This document shows positions 55,255 to 64,000 of a stretch of 64,000 bases of DNA, in pieces. The position numbers and the translations under genes are program-made. Every line of letters begins with the position of its first letter. Position 1 is the stretch's first letter. Origin of the DNA: Lepisosteus oculatus (taxonomy: Eukaryota > Chordata > Actinopteri > Semionotiformes > Lepisosteidae); assembly GCF_040954835.1 (NCBI RefSeq), contig NC_090709.1, positions 44,028,490-44,092,489 on the forward strand, read 5' to 3'. Below the pieces are notes generated by a model that was not told where the DNA came from, did no database searches, and saw only the letters and a list, made by a program, of their open reading frames with translations.

Positions 55255-56326
55255 TTAGACGAGAGGAAAAGAGCACCTCCTTCTACGAAGCATTTCGTTG
55301 ATCCGATCACGAATTATTTTCCAGTCGCACAAAGTAGGGGTTGAGAATCTCCGATTCACCATGCTACTAATGGTTTCCCGGAGATTGCAAGGCAAGGCAC
55401 TTTTGCCTCTGGACCCATCGAAATTTACAGACGTGGTCCACCCCCAGTAAATTTCAAAAGTCACAAGATTTCGAAACATGAGGGCGGCGTAGCAGTCGGC
55501 TCTTGCTTTCCCGTCTATGCCGATGCACTGCAAGTACAACCCCCCCTCCATCTCCTGAGTGATGGGTAGCAGTTGGACATCTGGGAGAATTATTCGTCCC
55601 ACTGGCGTCTGTGAATTCCGCTGTGCTTCCTGGGGGGAGATAGACGGCGGGGACAGCATCAACCAATTCCCATGCGGTGGTGAACGGAGAGGCCGGGATG
55701 GAGTGTCCTGAGGCGGTGTGTGCTCTGCGGGGGGCAGAGCTTTCGCCAGGCATTGCAACCTGTGCGGCGGGGGGAGGCACTTTTCAGGAGACAGCTGCTC
55801 AACTGTTTGACTGCTGGAACATACTGTCTCCTTCCTCTGCATTTTCAGGAGTGTCTCTAGCCTCCCAGTCCTCCCCAGTAATGCATCGTACTGCTCCCAC
55901 TGCTGCCGAAATGTCTCCACACAGGTGCTTCTTCTACAGGTTGGCACCCTGGCCAGTGGCCGAGAGCAGAGACCCACGGCCTGTGGCAAAATAACATAAT
56001 TCATGTAAGAAATAAAGTCACACAGTAGTATTCATCAGTCGCGGAACAGAAGTCAAAATTAACTTTTCTTTTTTTCCGTCTTACCGCTTTCTTTTTTACT
56101 GTCCTGGTGGTAGATCGTTTCGCCCGTGCGGTGTTTTCTTGAAGAACAGGCTACGAAGAAATAATTATAATTGAATTTAAAATTCAAAATGGCAATAATA
56201 CCTTGTAATATACGCTGTAATCACATATTTCAGATGAAGTCTGCTGTATTTGCTTACCCTTCGCTCTTTGGAAGCTGGGGCGGCAGAAGCACCCCGTCTC
56301 TTCCCGTAAAAGGTCTTGGTCTCCAT
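55255..56326 (-). CDS. BEN-domain protein, three exons
   Basis: On the minus strand, exons 56326-56258, 56150-56085 and 55980-55255 are bounded by GT-AG introns of 107 and 104 bp, all in phase 0. Joined they read 286 residues. Residues 1-45 are basic (KRRGAS, RSTTRTVKKK), as in a nuclear or DNA-binding tail. About 65-93 (VETFRQQWEQYDALLGR, then LETLLKMQ) can form a coiled coil. 100-170 is Pro/Ser-rich. About 175-277 matches the BEN fold: IILPDVQLLPI, ARADCYAALMFRN, TTSVNFDG, LRETISSMVNRRF and WKIIRDRINEMLRR. BEN domains bind DNA and mediate protein contacts in chromatin regulators. The intact frame and splice sites suggest a live gene. Whether it is a host gene or a passenger of a mobile segment is open, since a broken copy lies 2.5 kb away and the arm opposite lacks it. 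Confidence 0.78.
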
Positions 56327-56595
56327 ACTGTACTGTGGTCGCTGTAGTGCAGGTTCGCAGTTTTTTTTGTGATGGGAGCTCACCCAATCCCTTTGTGTAT
56401 TTATGCTATATTCACATGTACGGCTAGAATGTTCATTGTCTTCCAATGAAAGGCGGGTGCCTCTTGCCGAAGTCGGGAGACATTAGAGGCTTGCCACACC
56501 CGGACTGTTAAACCAACGCATTAGCACGTCAAAGCCCATTGAGGAGCCGGGCGCAATAATTGTTTTGTCCCTTGATTTACTGATCTGCATTAATT

Positions 56596-56793
56596 ATGGA
56601 AATCGAGTTCCTGCTCTTTGCAGACGACCTGGTCCCGCTGTCGCCCACAGAACAGAGGCTGCGCCAGAACCTGGCACTGCTGGAGCACTACTGTCAGACC
56701 TGGGCGCCGACAGTCAATCTGGACAAGACCAGAGTTATGGTTTTCCAGAAAAAAAGACAGACCTCAGGGAAACAAGTACAAATTCACACTTAA
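56596..56793 (+). mobile_element. LINE reverse-transcriptase fragment
   Basis: The frame reads EFLLFADDLVPLSPTEQ, then LRQNLALLEHYCQTWAPTVN and LDKTRVMVFQKK. The FADD box is the catalytic core of non-LTR reverse transcriptase, and the following block is its usual thumb-side neighbour. Only ~65 residues survive, with nothing before or after, so it is a short internal relic of a LINE. The clade cannot be fixed. Confidence 0.85.
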
Positions 56794-56985
56794 CAACACA
56801 TTAACACCAAACAACGTTTGTATTTTATTCCCTATTAATCAAACTCTAAGAGTATGTACCGGCTTGTCCACTCCTCCCGCCCCTCTCTGTGTACAGTAGA
56901 GCCTCCTGTCCAGCCAGCACATGTCCACAGACATTCACAACAGTGACTTATCATAAAACGTTTGCACATATAGTTAAATTATTAG

Positions 56986-57424
56986 TTGTTTTTCAGGAAG
57001 TTAAAAAAAAAACACTTGAAATACTTATCCAGTCTCTCGAAATAAAGTTTTTTTTTCAAGGAATGCAACAAACGTCTGGCAATGTGTTTTTTTTAATCCA
57101 ACATTGATAGCCACATCTTAAATCTTGTCAGTCAGCTCTTTTTTCTCTATTTGAATTGTGGCTTACACTTCGCACGACTTTAAAAGCTAGAAAGACAGGT
57201 TTCGATTCACATTAGCTGGCGAGCCTTGTTAACAAAAAAACAGACAATACACAGGGAGGGGGAGGTCAAGCCAGGGAGAGAGTTTTTTACCCTCTGTCTA
57301 AAAACCCAAATAACCTGGGGCTGAGACTCTGGGGGGATCATTGCGTGGTACAGAGCGGAGCTCAGTCAATTCTTATGGAATGTGTTTTCTTTCTTCTTTT
57401 TTTCAGCATGGAATAAACCTGTTA
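56986..57424. other. spacer, nothing recognised
   Basis: Poly-A/T rich. 57395-57425 carries the CAGCATGGAATAAACC piece of the repeat also seen at 17455 and 31190. Confidence 0.45.
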
Positions 57425-57426
57425 CT

Positions 57427-58014
57427 TGATTCATATGGATGCCTGGTTCCGCCGGGGATTCAAAACATTTTTTATTTTTTTTTAATCGGGTATCAAAGGG
57501 AATAGCAGTATAACCCTGTTCATGCACAAACAGTGGCATGTTACATTATTGATTTGGGCGTCTCCTCTTGCCAGAAAGCTCTAAATTGCATTTTGAGCGT
57601 GGTTTTGACTTTTTTTAAATTGCATTTTGAGCGCGGACAGCACATACAAGGGTTAATTGCACAATGAACTGCGCCAAGAAATTTAAAATAGTCTTCTTTA
57701 GGTGTGATACAGTCTTTTAATACAGTCTTTGCTGTGCTCTTGAGGGTCCTTGTGGTATTTCGAGCTCTGGTTGAATGATAAGTGTCGCAGTTTAAAGTGT
57801 CGCAGTTTATTTATGGGTTGCAATTTAGAAAAAGTCAAAAACCCGCACTCAAAATGCAATTTAGAGCTTTCTGGCAAGAGGAGACACCCAAATTAATAAT
57901 GTAACATGCCACTGTTTGTGCATGAACAAAGTTATACTGAGATTTCCTTAGATACGCGATTAAAAAAAAATTTAAAAAAATTTGAATCCCCGGCGGAACA
58001 CATTCCATAAGAAT
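57427..58014. mobile_element. fold-back MITE, second family (~590 bp)
   Basis: The left end has GGTTCCGCCGGGGATTCAAA and the right end its complement. Arms of ~170 bp are inverted throughout (CATGCACAAACAGTGGCATG, CTTGCCAGAAAGCTCTAAAT). The end core TTCCGCCGGGGA resembles TTCCGCCAGGGA of the MITEs at 32638 and 39679, suggesting related families. No coding capacity. Confidence 0.85.
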
Positions 58015-58134
58015 CAGCGCTTTTACAGTATATATCGCCTTTAAAGGTGGCTTCTCAAAACGCTTTACAGGATAAAAACAACAAGAACAGCAACAACAAC
58101 AATATTGTATTTCATTGAACTTTGAAAACCAAGT
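58015..58134 (-). mobile_element. L2-like LINE tail fragment
   Basis: TATATCGCCTTTAAAGGTGG, CTTCTCAAAACGC and TTTACAGGATAAAAACAAC match the tail at 28372-28420. It sits directly against the MITE end. Confidence 0.7.
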
Positions 58135-58694
58135 AATAACTTAACTATATGTGCAAACGTTTCATATGTCGCTGTTGTGAATGTCTGTGGAGTGTACTGT
58201 ATCTTATTTGCCTTATGTCCTGGTTATCTCACTCGCCCTCCCCCCCTCTCTCCCTCAATTCAATTCAATTCAAGGTGTTTTATTAGCATGACAGATGGGT
58301 ACAATCATTGTTGGGTATTTACTTTGCTTTGAGATTCCACTTTTAAAGGTGATATATAAAATTTTAACTAAAATAAATCAATGAAATCGCTTTAACATGC
58401 TAATGCGTTGGTGTAACAGTCCGGGCATGGCAAGCTTCCAATGTCAACTCGACTCGATTGGAAGACAATGAACGTATTCTAGCCCTAAATGAATTAATAG
58501 CAAACATGGTTTACGTAAAAGACATTTTTCCAAGAAAGTTTATAATAATACGATCTATAGTTGAAATCTGAGCCTAAATATAAAGAAAAAGCATTTTCAG
58601 AGAGCAATCACGCTGTGTTTATGTAGAAAAAGCAATTAGGTTTATGAGCAATCTAATTACCTATTTGCTTAAAACGCTATATAAAATAAAGTTT

Positions 58695-59015
58695 ATTTAA
58701 AGATGAATGATAAGTGTCGCAGTTTAAATAATTTTTGTAGTAGGGCTTGGACAGATTCCAAGTGCATTTTTGCAATTTACGTTGCATTGTCCAATGTGCT
58801 GCTGTAATACAGTTTAGAATTTAGAAAAAGTCAAAAACCGCACTCAAAATGCAATTTAGAGCTTTCTGGCATGAGGAGACACCCAAATTAATAATGTAAC
58901 ATGCCACTGTTTGTGCATGAACAAAGTTATACTGCAATTTTCCTTAGATACGCGATTAAAAAAATATAATTTTTTGAATCCCCGGCGGAACACATTCCAT
59001 AAGAATCAGCGCATT
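58695..59015. mobile_element. half copy of the second-family MITE
   Basis: Direct repeat of 57765-58014: GAATGATAAGTGTCGCAGTT, then the right arm CTCAAAATGCAATTTAGAGC to the CCCCGGCGGAACACATTCC end and the same short LINE-tail piece. The left arm is missing. Confidence 0.8.
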
Positions 59016-59289
59016 TATACAGTATATCGCCTTTAAACACATATATTTAAACACGCATTTATGATTTAAATCAAAACGCGATTCAAATCAATATAAATGT
59101 TTATTTTGTAACGCATAGGTGACTATTCATTGTTAATAAAAATACTTAAATTCGATCATGTTGTGATATTTAGAAATATAAATTTGTTTGGTGCGAGTGA
59201 GGTTTTATTTAATCTCTGACCAAGGGAAACGTTTCATTTTTTCAAAGAAATGTTTGTTAAAAAATAAAGTCATAGTTACATGGGAATCA

Positions 59290-60190
59290 GGAAACTAACC
59301 CACAGAGCCACCAGCACAGTCACATGCTGAGGGCTGAAAAAGCACTACAGAAAAATTATCGACAGACAATGTACAGATTTGATAAAGCTATAAAATAATG
59401 TAATTAGGCACAGAACAAGTTTACAGCACAGTACAATAATAAATGCTGACCACGACTTTAGAAGCATAAATTACCTTACACTCAATTTAAACACAAGCTG
59501 TCTTTAGCTGGTTCATACAGAAATATAGAGAACCAGGCTCAGAACACACAGCTTCATTAGCGAATACATATGCAGGACAAGTGGAGAAGACGTTTTACAG
59601 TGGACGGATTTTTAGAAACATCCCATCAGTGACATCACTGAAGTCAACTCCTAGGTAACTCTCGTGTGGATAGTTTCACAAGAATCAGACAAAGGTTTAA
59701 GCATCGCTTGTTCTAGATAAAACTGCAAAAAAAAAACAACAACCCATAATGTACTTCTTTGCGGCTCTGTTTGCCCAAATCATATATTCACAACGTGAAA
59801 TTAGAAAATAATATTACGTAACCAAAATCCGCAATATGGAAACAGAACCTGTGTAATTGTTGACAGATTACGTACTCGTAACATTTTTACAAGACGAACT
59901 ACAACATTTAAAAAATGACTTGTATGTACTTGATATCTCTAATCAATCCACGGCGATATAGTTAAAGCAGAGTCCCCGCACAAAACGAAACTAAAACGCC
60001 CTGGGCATACCGTTTTGCGCTTCTTATCAGTTGCTCAAAAGTAATTTGACCGTATGAAATGCATAATATAAACCTATACATAATAAAAACATATACGTGA
60101 GCAGTATTTACGTAGTATCGGTGTCAAGACATACCTCTCAAATACTGTAAATCAAGTTAAAAATATCTCAAGACCGATTCTGGTCATAAT
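59290..60190. other. spacer in the right arm, nothing recognised
   Basis: No gene or RNA seen apart from the tRNA-like remnant near 59290-59335. Confidence 0.4.
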
Positions 60191-61703
60191 GAAACCATGT
60201 TTCGTGTATGTTTTCTTTAAAGTACCGAGACCAGCCATATACTGTATGTTTATGTTCCAAAATTAATATCGTTTATGGCCTTCACACGCCTTACAGTATG
60301 CTCCTATTCTTTTTATGCTCAGCTATTAAGATTTCCCTTCAGTGGTAAAATTCCATATGAATATTCAATACTACAACGGGCACAGTAAAGACGTTTACAG
60401 TAAATCTTTCTACGACAGACCAACGGACCACGAGTGCCCCTGTCGGTCAACCAATCACGTACCGCGGTACCCCGCGTCATCTTGCGTCATCTTGCGCCAA
60501 AATGCGCGACGCCGTAGCCAATTACCTCCGGTACGTGTCTGTACCGGGCACTTTGAATGGCTGCATCTGTATAAATTGAATTGTTCTATTTTTCAGGCTT
60601 GCATAGTCTTATTCATATTTCAGTTAAACCTTTTCTTCTGTAGTAATTTCATTTGATATTAAAATTAGTCCTGATTTAAGAATTTTGTAATAAGTTTCAG
60701 TTTCAGTTTAATCGTGCCCAGAAGCTACCAAAACTGGTAATGTTCACATAATGTGTAATGCAAAAGCAGCAGTTGGGGTGGGAAACAAAAGGCATTTCTT
60801 GGTATGAATCCTAAAACTCCATAGATGGCGTTCTAGGACTTCTCGCTTCAGATAAAGCTGTCAATACATCACAGATTTCTACTCAATCAATATCAGCAGT
60901 GTTATCACTACCAAACGCTAAATATAGATCCTGGCAAAAATTCATGAGTTGTTCGTTAGAAAATTGTTTATGTTTTTTTTTTAACATATTTTCAATACCA
61001 GACAAAAAGTCAAAGTTTCAATTTCATGCAACTGATGAAATCTCTCTTCGATGGAAGTTATAAGTACAGTACATCCAAAATACTGCGGAATCAATCAAAT
61101 GTACATGTTTCTTGTGGATCCAGAAGATCATTTTGAGACTCAAAACATGCCTGTCTTTTCTTTTTTCGAGGACGAAGGAGTAGCAGCAGGAGTAGCAGTA
61201 ATGGCAAGAACGTGTTTAGAGTTCAGCACTTCTCATTTCTAATGCAAGCCATCGACTCGGAAAGCACCGCCCGCGATAAAAGAAATTGCAGAATTGGTCT
61301 GTTCATGCTGCCTACACGCTTTGAATTGCTGGCATTTTCTGCAAGCGTTCCTTTTTGAGGGTTCATGAAATTCCTCACATTTGAGCCAACACTAAAATAT
61401 TTCATTCGGGGTCGCCTAATTCATAGTGCAAACCGAATCTACAGGGGAATGCTGTGGCACATGAAGCCGTTTGTTATTCTGTTGTGAGGTGTGAGGGGCG
61501 GAATGCAAATCGAGTTGGTGAATAGAAAATGAAACAGGAGTCACTTCTTGAGCTACGAATTCCAAAAAGTATGAAAACCTGTGCATTTTAACAGTGCAGA
61601 ATACTCACAAATTGCACTGAGTTGCTTGCTTTCTTCTGCTGCTTTTATATTTCAGTCATTCACTGTAGCACTGGAACAATTCAAGAGAGCTAAAAGCAGA
61701 AGC

Positions 61704-61816
61704 TGTCAGGAGTGGGATTTGAACCCACGCCTCCATTTGGAGACCAGAACACCCAAGCCAGCTGGAAAAACACATGTCTTTGAGTCTGGCGCCTTAGACC
61801 ACTTGGCCACCCTGAC
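61704..61816 (-). tRNA. tRNA-Leu (CAA) with intron
   Basis: 113-base minus-strand gene: acceptor GTCAGGG pairs TCCTGAC, the D arm is GGCCAAGTGGTCTAAGGC, and the anticodon loop begins CTCAAA (CAA). An intron of about 29 bases follows base 37, then TTCTGG, variable arm TCTCCAAATGGAGG and T arm GGGTTCAAATCCC. Leu-CAA genes of vertebrates normally carry such an intron, removed by the TSEN endonuclease. AAAA at 61692-61695 is the terminator. It looks functional and reads UUG codons. Confidence 0.95.
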
Positions 61817-61819
61817 AAG

Positions 61820-62290
61820 CATAAGCAAGTGGTGTGCTGAATGCACCAGTAGTTGACTAAACTGAGTTTCTTCCCTGAAATGATTTGCTTGCGAAGAGCC
61901 AAGTTGCCTTGAATGGATCTTGGAAATCAAATATACGGATGGATTGTTATTCGGTTGTGAGTTTTGAGGGGCGTATTATAAATTGAGTTGGTGAAAAGGC
62001 GCTTTTTGTTAGTCTGTCGGGAGGCTGCACAAGGTGTTTAGAGGGAGAACTTCTAAAAGGCTGGCTCTCTATGTTTAACATCAAGAAAGATTTTTTTTTC
62101 TCAATGGAAATGCTCTTTGACGCTTTCAGCTTTACGTAGGGAACAAATTCTGCCGAGACCTCTTTTGAGCCAGTGCAAATGGTAATGTGCCACCAAGTAC
62201 ATTTAATATTGGCTGTGGTAGCGAGCTGCTTTTGTTTGTGAAGCTTTTACTTCTTTAAGCTGAATCATCGGCAGGAGTAGCTTATTAAAT
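61820..62290. other. spacer after Leu-CAA, no gene
   Basis: 61945-62010 repeats a piece of the 61.5-kb spacer (GGTTGTGAG, AATTGAGTTGGTGAA). Nothing else recognised. Confidence 0.45.
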
Positions 62291-62560
62291 CTTTGCTCAT
62301 TGCGCTCCATCAGAAATACCTTGTCCATGTTCAAAAGAGATCAGGGGATTTACTTCATGCTTTCACATGGCATACCTTACACGAAAGATTTAAATGGGGA
62401 ATTGATTGTGCTTCTTGATGTTGTTCCTGTGGTTGCCTTGGTTACAATGGTGAACGTTCTTCCACGTTCTGCTAGAGTATCCACTGGGTGGGCTTTATCA
62501 ATTGGCTCGGATAGGTCATCAGTGCTCCGTCTCCAGAAAAATAATCAGCACTGTTTTTTT
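62290..62560 (+). repeat. spacer repeat shared with 24110-24370
   Basis: TTGTCCATGTTCAAAAGAGA, TTACTTCATGC, TTTAAATGGGGAATTG and CCTGTGGTTGCC match the minus strand of 24110-24370. The frame here (62300-62584) is not shared, so this is spacer DNA. Confidence 0.7.
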
Positions 62561-63410
62561 TCTGTGCGCATGACCGTCTTTTAAAACATATAAAATCACG
62601 AGTTCATTGATTTCTCCAAATAACAACAATACATTTTAACCCTTCAATCCAATAGTTTTACTCCAAGTAAAAAGCAGCGCAATATATAGAAAGATGACAT
62701 TCAAAGATTTCAACGTTCTTATTGGATTGCCTGTATGCAGATATCACTCAGAATTGCTAATATGATTTTAATTCAGTTTTTCTCTACTACTTTCAGAGTC
62801 TTTTATTGACCTTGCTGAAGCAGAGAAGTGACATAATCACAATTGCAACCAGTTGTGCAGCTGTTTCTGGTTAATAATGATTAATGCGAAAAAAAAACCA
62901 GCTCCTTGCATTAAGGGTCCTCCCTCTGGATTCCTCTGAAAGCTGCGCGAATTACTCACTGCGTGTCCTGTACTGTGTAGCACAGTGACAAGAACGCCTT
63001 GAGTTTTTTTCCGTATGTGAAGGAAAATGCAAAAGAGCATGAAAAGTATTGATGGTATAAAATATCCATGGTACAACTCGAGAAAGAACTGAAGGACAAA
63101 ACAATGACATTTGATGATTACAAGAGAAACACAACCGTCCGAACATGGGCTTGGATCCTGACCGCTTCCGTTAAAAGACAAAGCAAAGGATATAACCTGT
63201 AAATGTCTTCATGTCTTACAGTTTATGAAATAACACAATTTCTTACTTTCTTGATAATTTCTTACTATTGATAGACGCTTTTTTAAATTTTAACAGAATC
63301 ACAATTACAAACAAATGGGGTTAAACTGTTATTCACATACTCTAACGAAGAGAAACGTTAGTGTCTTCCGGTGTGTGAGCCCATCTCTCAAAAAATAAAA
63401 AAATAAGTTC
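62561..63410. other. spacer, nothing recognised
   Basis: A 114-codon minus-strand frame (62837-63181) has hydrophobic stretches but no domain I know; probably chance. Confidence 0.35.
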
Positions 63411-63411
63411 T

Positions 63412-64000
63412 ATAAATTGAATTGTTCTATTTTTCAGGCTTGCATAGTCTTATTCATATTTCAGTTAAGCCTTTTCCTCGGTAGTAATTTCATTTGATAT
63501 TAAAATTAGTCCTGATTTACAATTTTTGGACATGGTTCATCTTAAAGAATTTTGTAATAAGTTTCAGTTTAGGAAAATCGTGCCCAGAAGCTACCAAAAC
63601 TGGTAATGTTCACATAATGTGTAATGCAAAAGCAGCAGTTGGGGTGGGAAACAAAAGGCATTTCTTGGTATGAATCCTTAAACTTCATAGATGGCGTTCT
63701 AGGACTTCTCGCTTCAGATAAAGCTGTCAATACATCATAGATTTCTATTCAATCAATATCAGCAGTGTTATCACTACCGAACACTAAATATAGATCCTGG
63801 CAATAATTCATGAGTTGTTTGTTAGAAAATTATTTATGGTTTTTTTTAAACATATTTTCAATACCAGACAAAAAGTCGAAAGTTTTAATTTCATGCAACT
63901 GATGAAATCTCTCTTCAATGGAAGTTATAAGTACAGTACATCCAAAATACTGCGGAATCAATCAAATTTACATGTTTCTTGTGGATCCAGAAGATCATTT
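63412..64000. repeat. second copy of the Leu-CAA unit, cut by window end
   Basis: Matches 60571-61133, including CTTGCATAGTCTTATTCATA, AGCAGCAGTTGGGGTGGG and GAAGTTATAAGTACAG. If duplication continues, another Leu-CAA gene is expected roughly 570 bp beyond the window. Confidence 0.9.

Larger units (their letters stand above)
53212..56985. repeat. large inverted repeat, left arm
   Basis: Blocks at 53212-53230, 53500-53650, 53930-54255, 56420-56540 and 56885-56985 reappear inverted and in mirror order at 60550-60566, 60190-60345, 59045-59290, 58385-58490 and 58135-58210. The BEN gene (55255-56326) and an RT fragment lie in this arm only. Confidence 0.8.
58135..60566. repeat. large inverted repeat, right arm
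   Basis: Mirror of 53212-56985 with interruptions; see that entry for the block pairs. 58310-58375 inside it is an inverted LINE tail and not part of the mirror order. Confidence 0.8.
60571..63411. repeat. ~2.85-kb duplicated unit with tRNA-Leu (CAA)
   Basis: 60571-61133 is repeated at 63412-64000 with few changes and one small insertion, so the intervening DNA is one unit of a tandem duplication. It contains the Leu-CAA gene and the spacer blocks shared with 38.4 kb and 24.1 kb. Apart from the tRNA I see no gene in it. Confidence 0.85.

Noticed and set aside
60420-60580. Promoter with CCAAT box, CRE-like repeats and TATA-like TATAAAT
   Set aside because: It sits exactly at the boundary between the inverted-repeat arm and the Leu-CAA unit, and no exon follows. 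The TATA-like part is repeated at 63411 without the upstream motifs.

Overview
The window is vertebrate nuclear DNA, most likely from a ray-finned fish. The evidence is spliced genes with short GT-AG introns, eukaryotic tRNA genes with internal promoters and T-run terminators, a zona-pellucida ZP3-type egg-coat gene, L2/CR1-like LINE pieces, a PIF/Harbinger transposon and fold-back MITEs. A non-teleost fish (gar, bowfin or sturgeon grade) is a guess from repeat style only. There are no bacterial operons.

Region 1 (1-15466) is a head-to-tail tRNA gene array. The unit is 3385 bp (3377 bp in the fourth). Each full unit carries five good tRNA genes on alternating strands: Phe-GAA (-), Asp-GTC (+), Val-CAC (-), His-GTG (+) and Val-AAC (-). 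It also carries two fixed pseudogenes, a truncated Asp and a gapped Glu. Four units are complete, apart from a Phe gene cut by the window start. A fifth is partial and ends in an inverted, palindromic junction. A deleted copy of this array end, with the same flank, lies at 45825-47707.

Region 2 (15467-40000) is repeat-rich, with scattered single tRNA genes and relics. It holds Thr-AGT-like copies, Leu-AAG, an intron-bearing Ile-TAT, Thr-TGT, relics of Ser, Ala, Arg and Leu-CAA, and a decayed initiator Met. Also present are an LTR fossil whose two LTRs bracket a ~64-bp minisatellite, a probable solo LTR, an L2-like LINE end, a ~795-bp repeat (two copies here, with others at the array ends), a ~178-bp satellite derived from that repeat's flank, and two fold-back MITEs.

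Region 3 (40620-43135) is a complete nine-exon ZP3-type gene with TATA box, E-box and polyadenylation signal, predicted at 479 residues.

Region 4 (43900-53230) holds an inverted LTR copy, the second array-end fragment, an orphan oocyte-style promoter motif pair near 48.85 kb, a decayed PIF/Harbinger element and a broken BEN-domain gene copy.

Region 5 (53200-60570) is a large imperfect inverted repeat. One arm contains a three-exon BEN-domain gene that reads intact, and a fold-back MITE sits at the centre.

Region 6 (60570-64000) is a ~2.85-kb duplicated unit carrying an intron-bearing tRNA-Leu(CAA). Its second copy runs off the window.

The unifying theme is tRNA loci and their spacers being copied, inverted and decayed, with one well-homogenised array and many diverged single copies. 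All family assignments are from reading the sequence; no searches were run.
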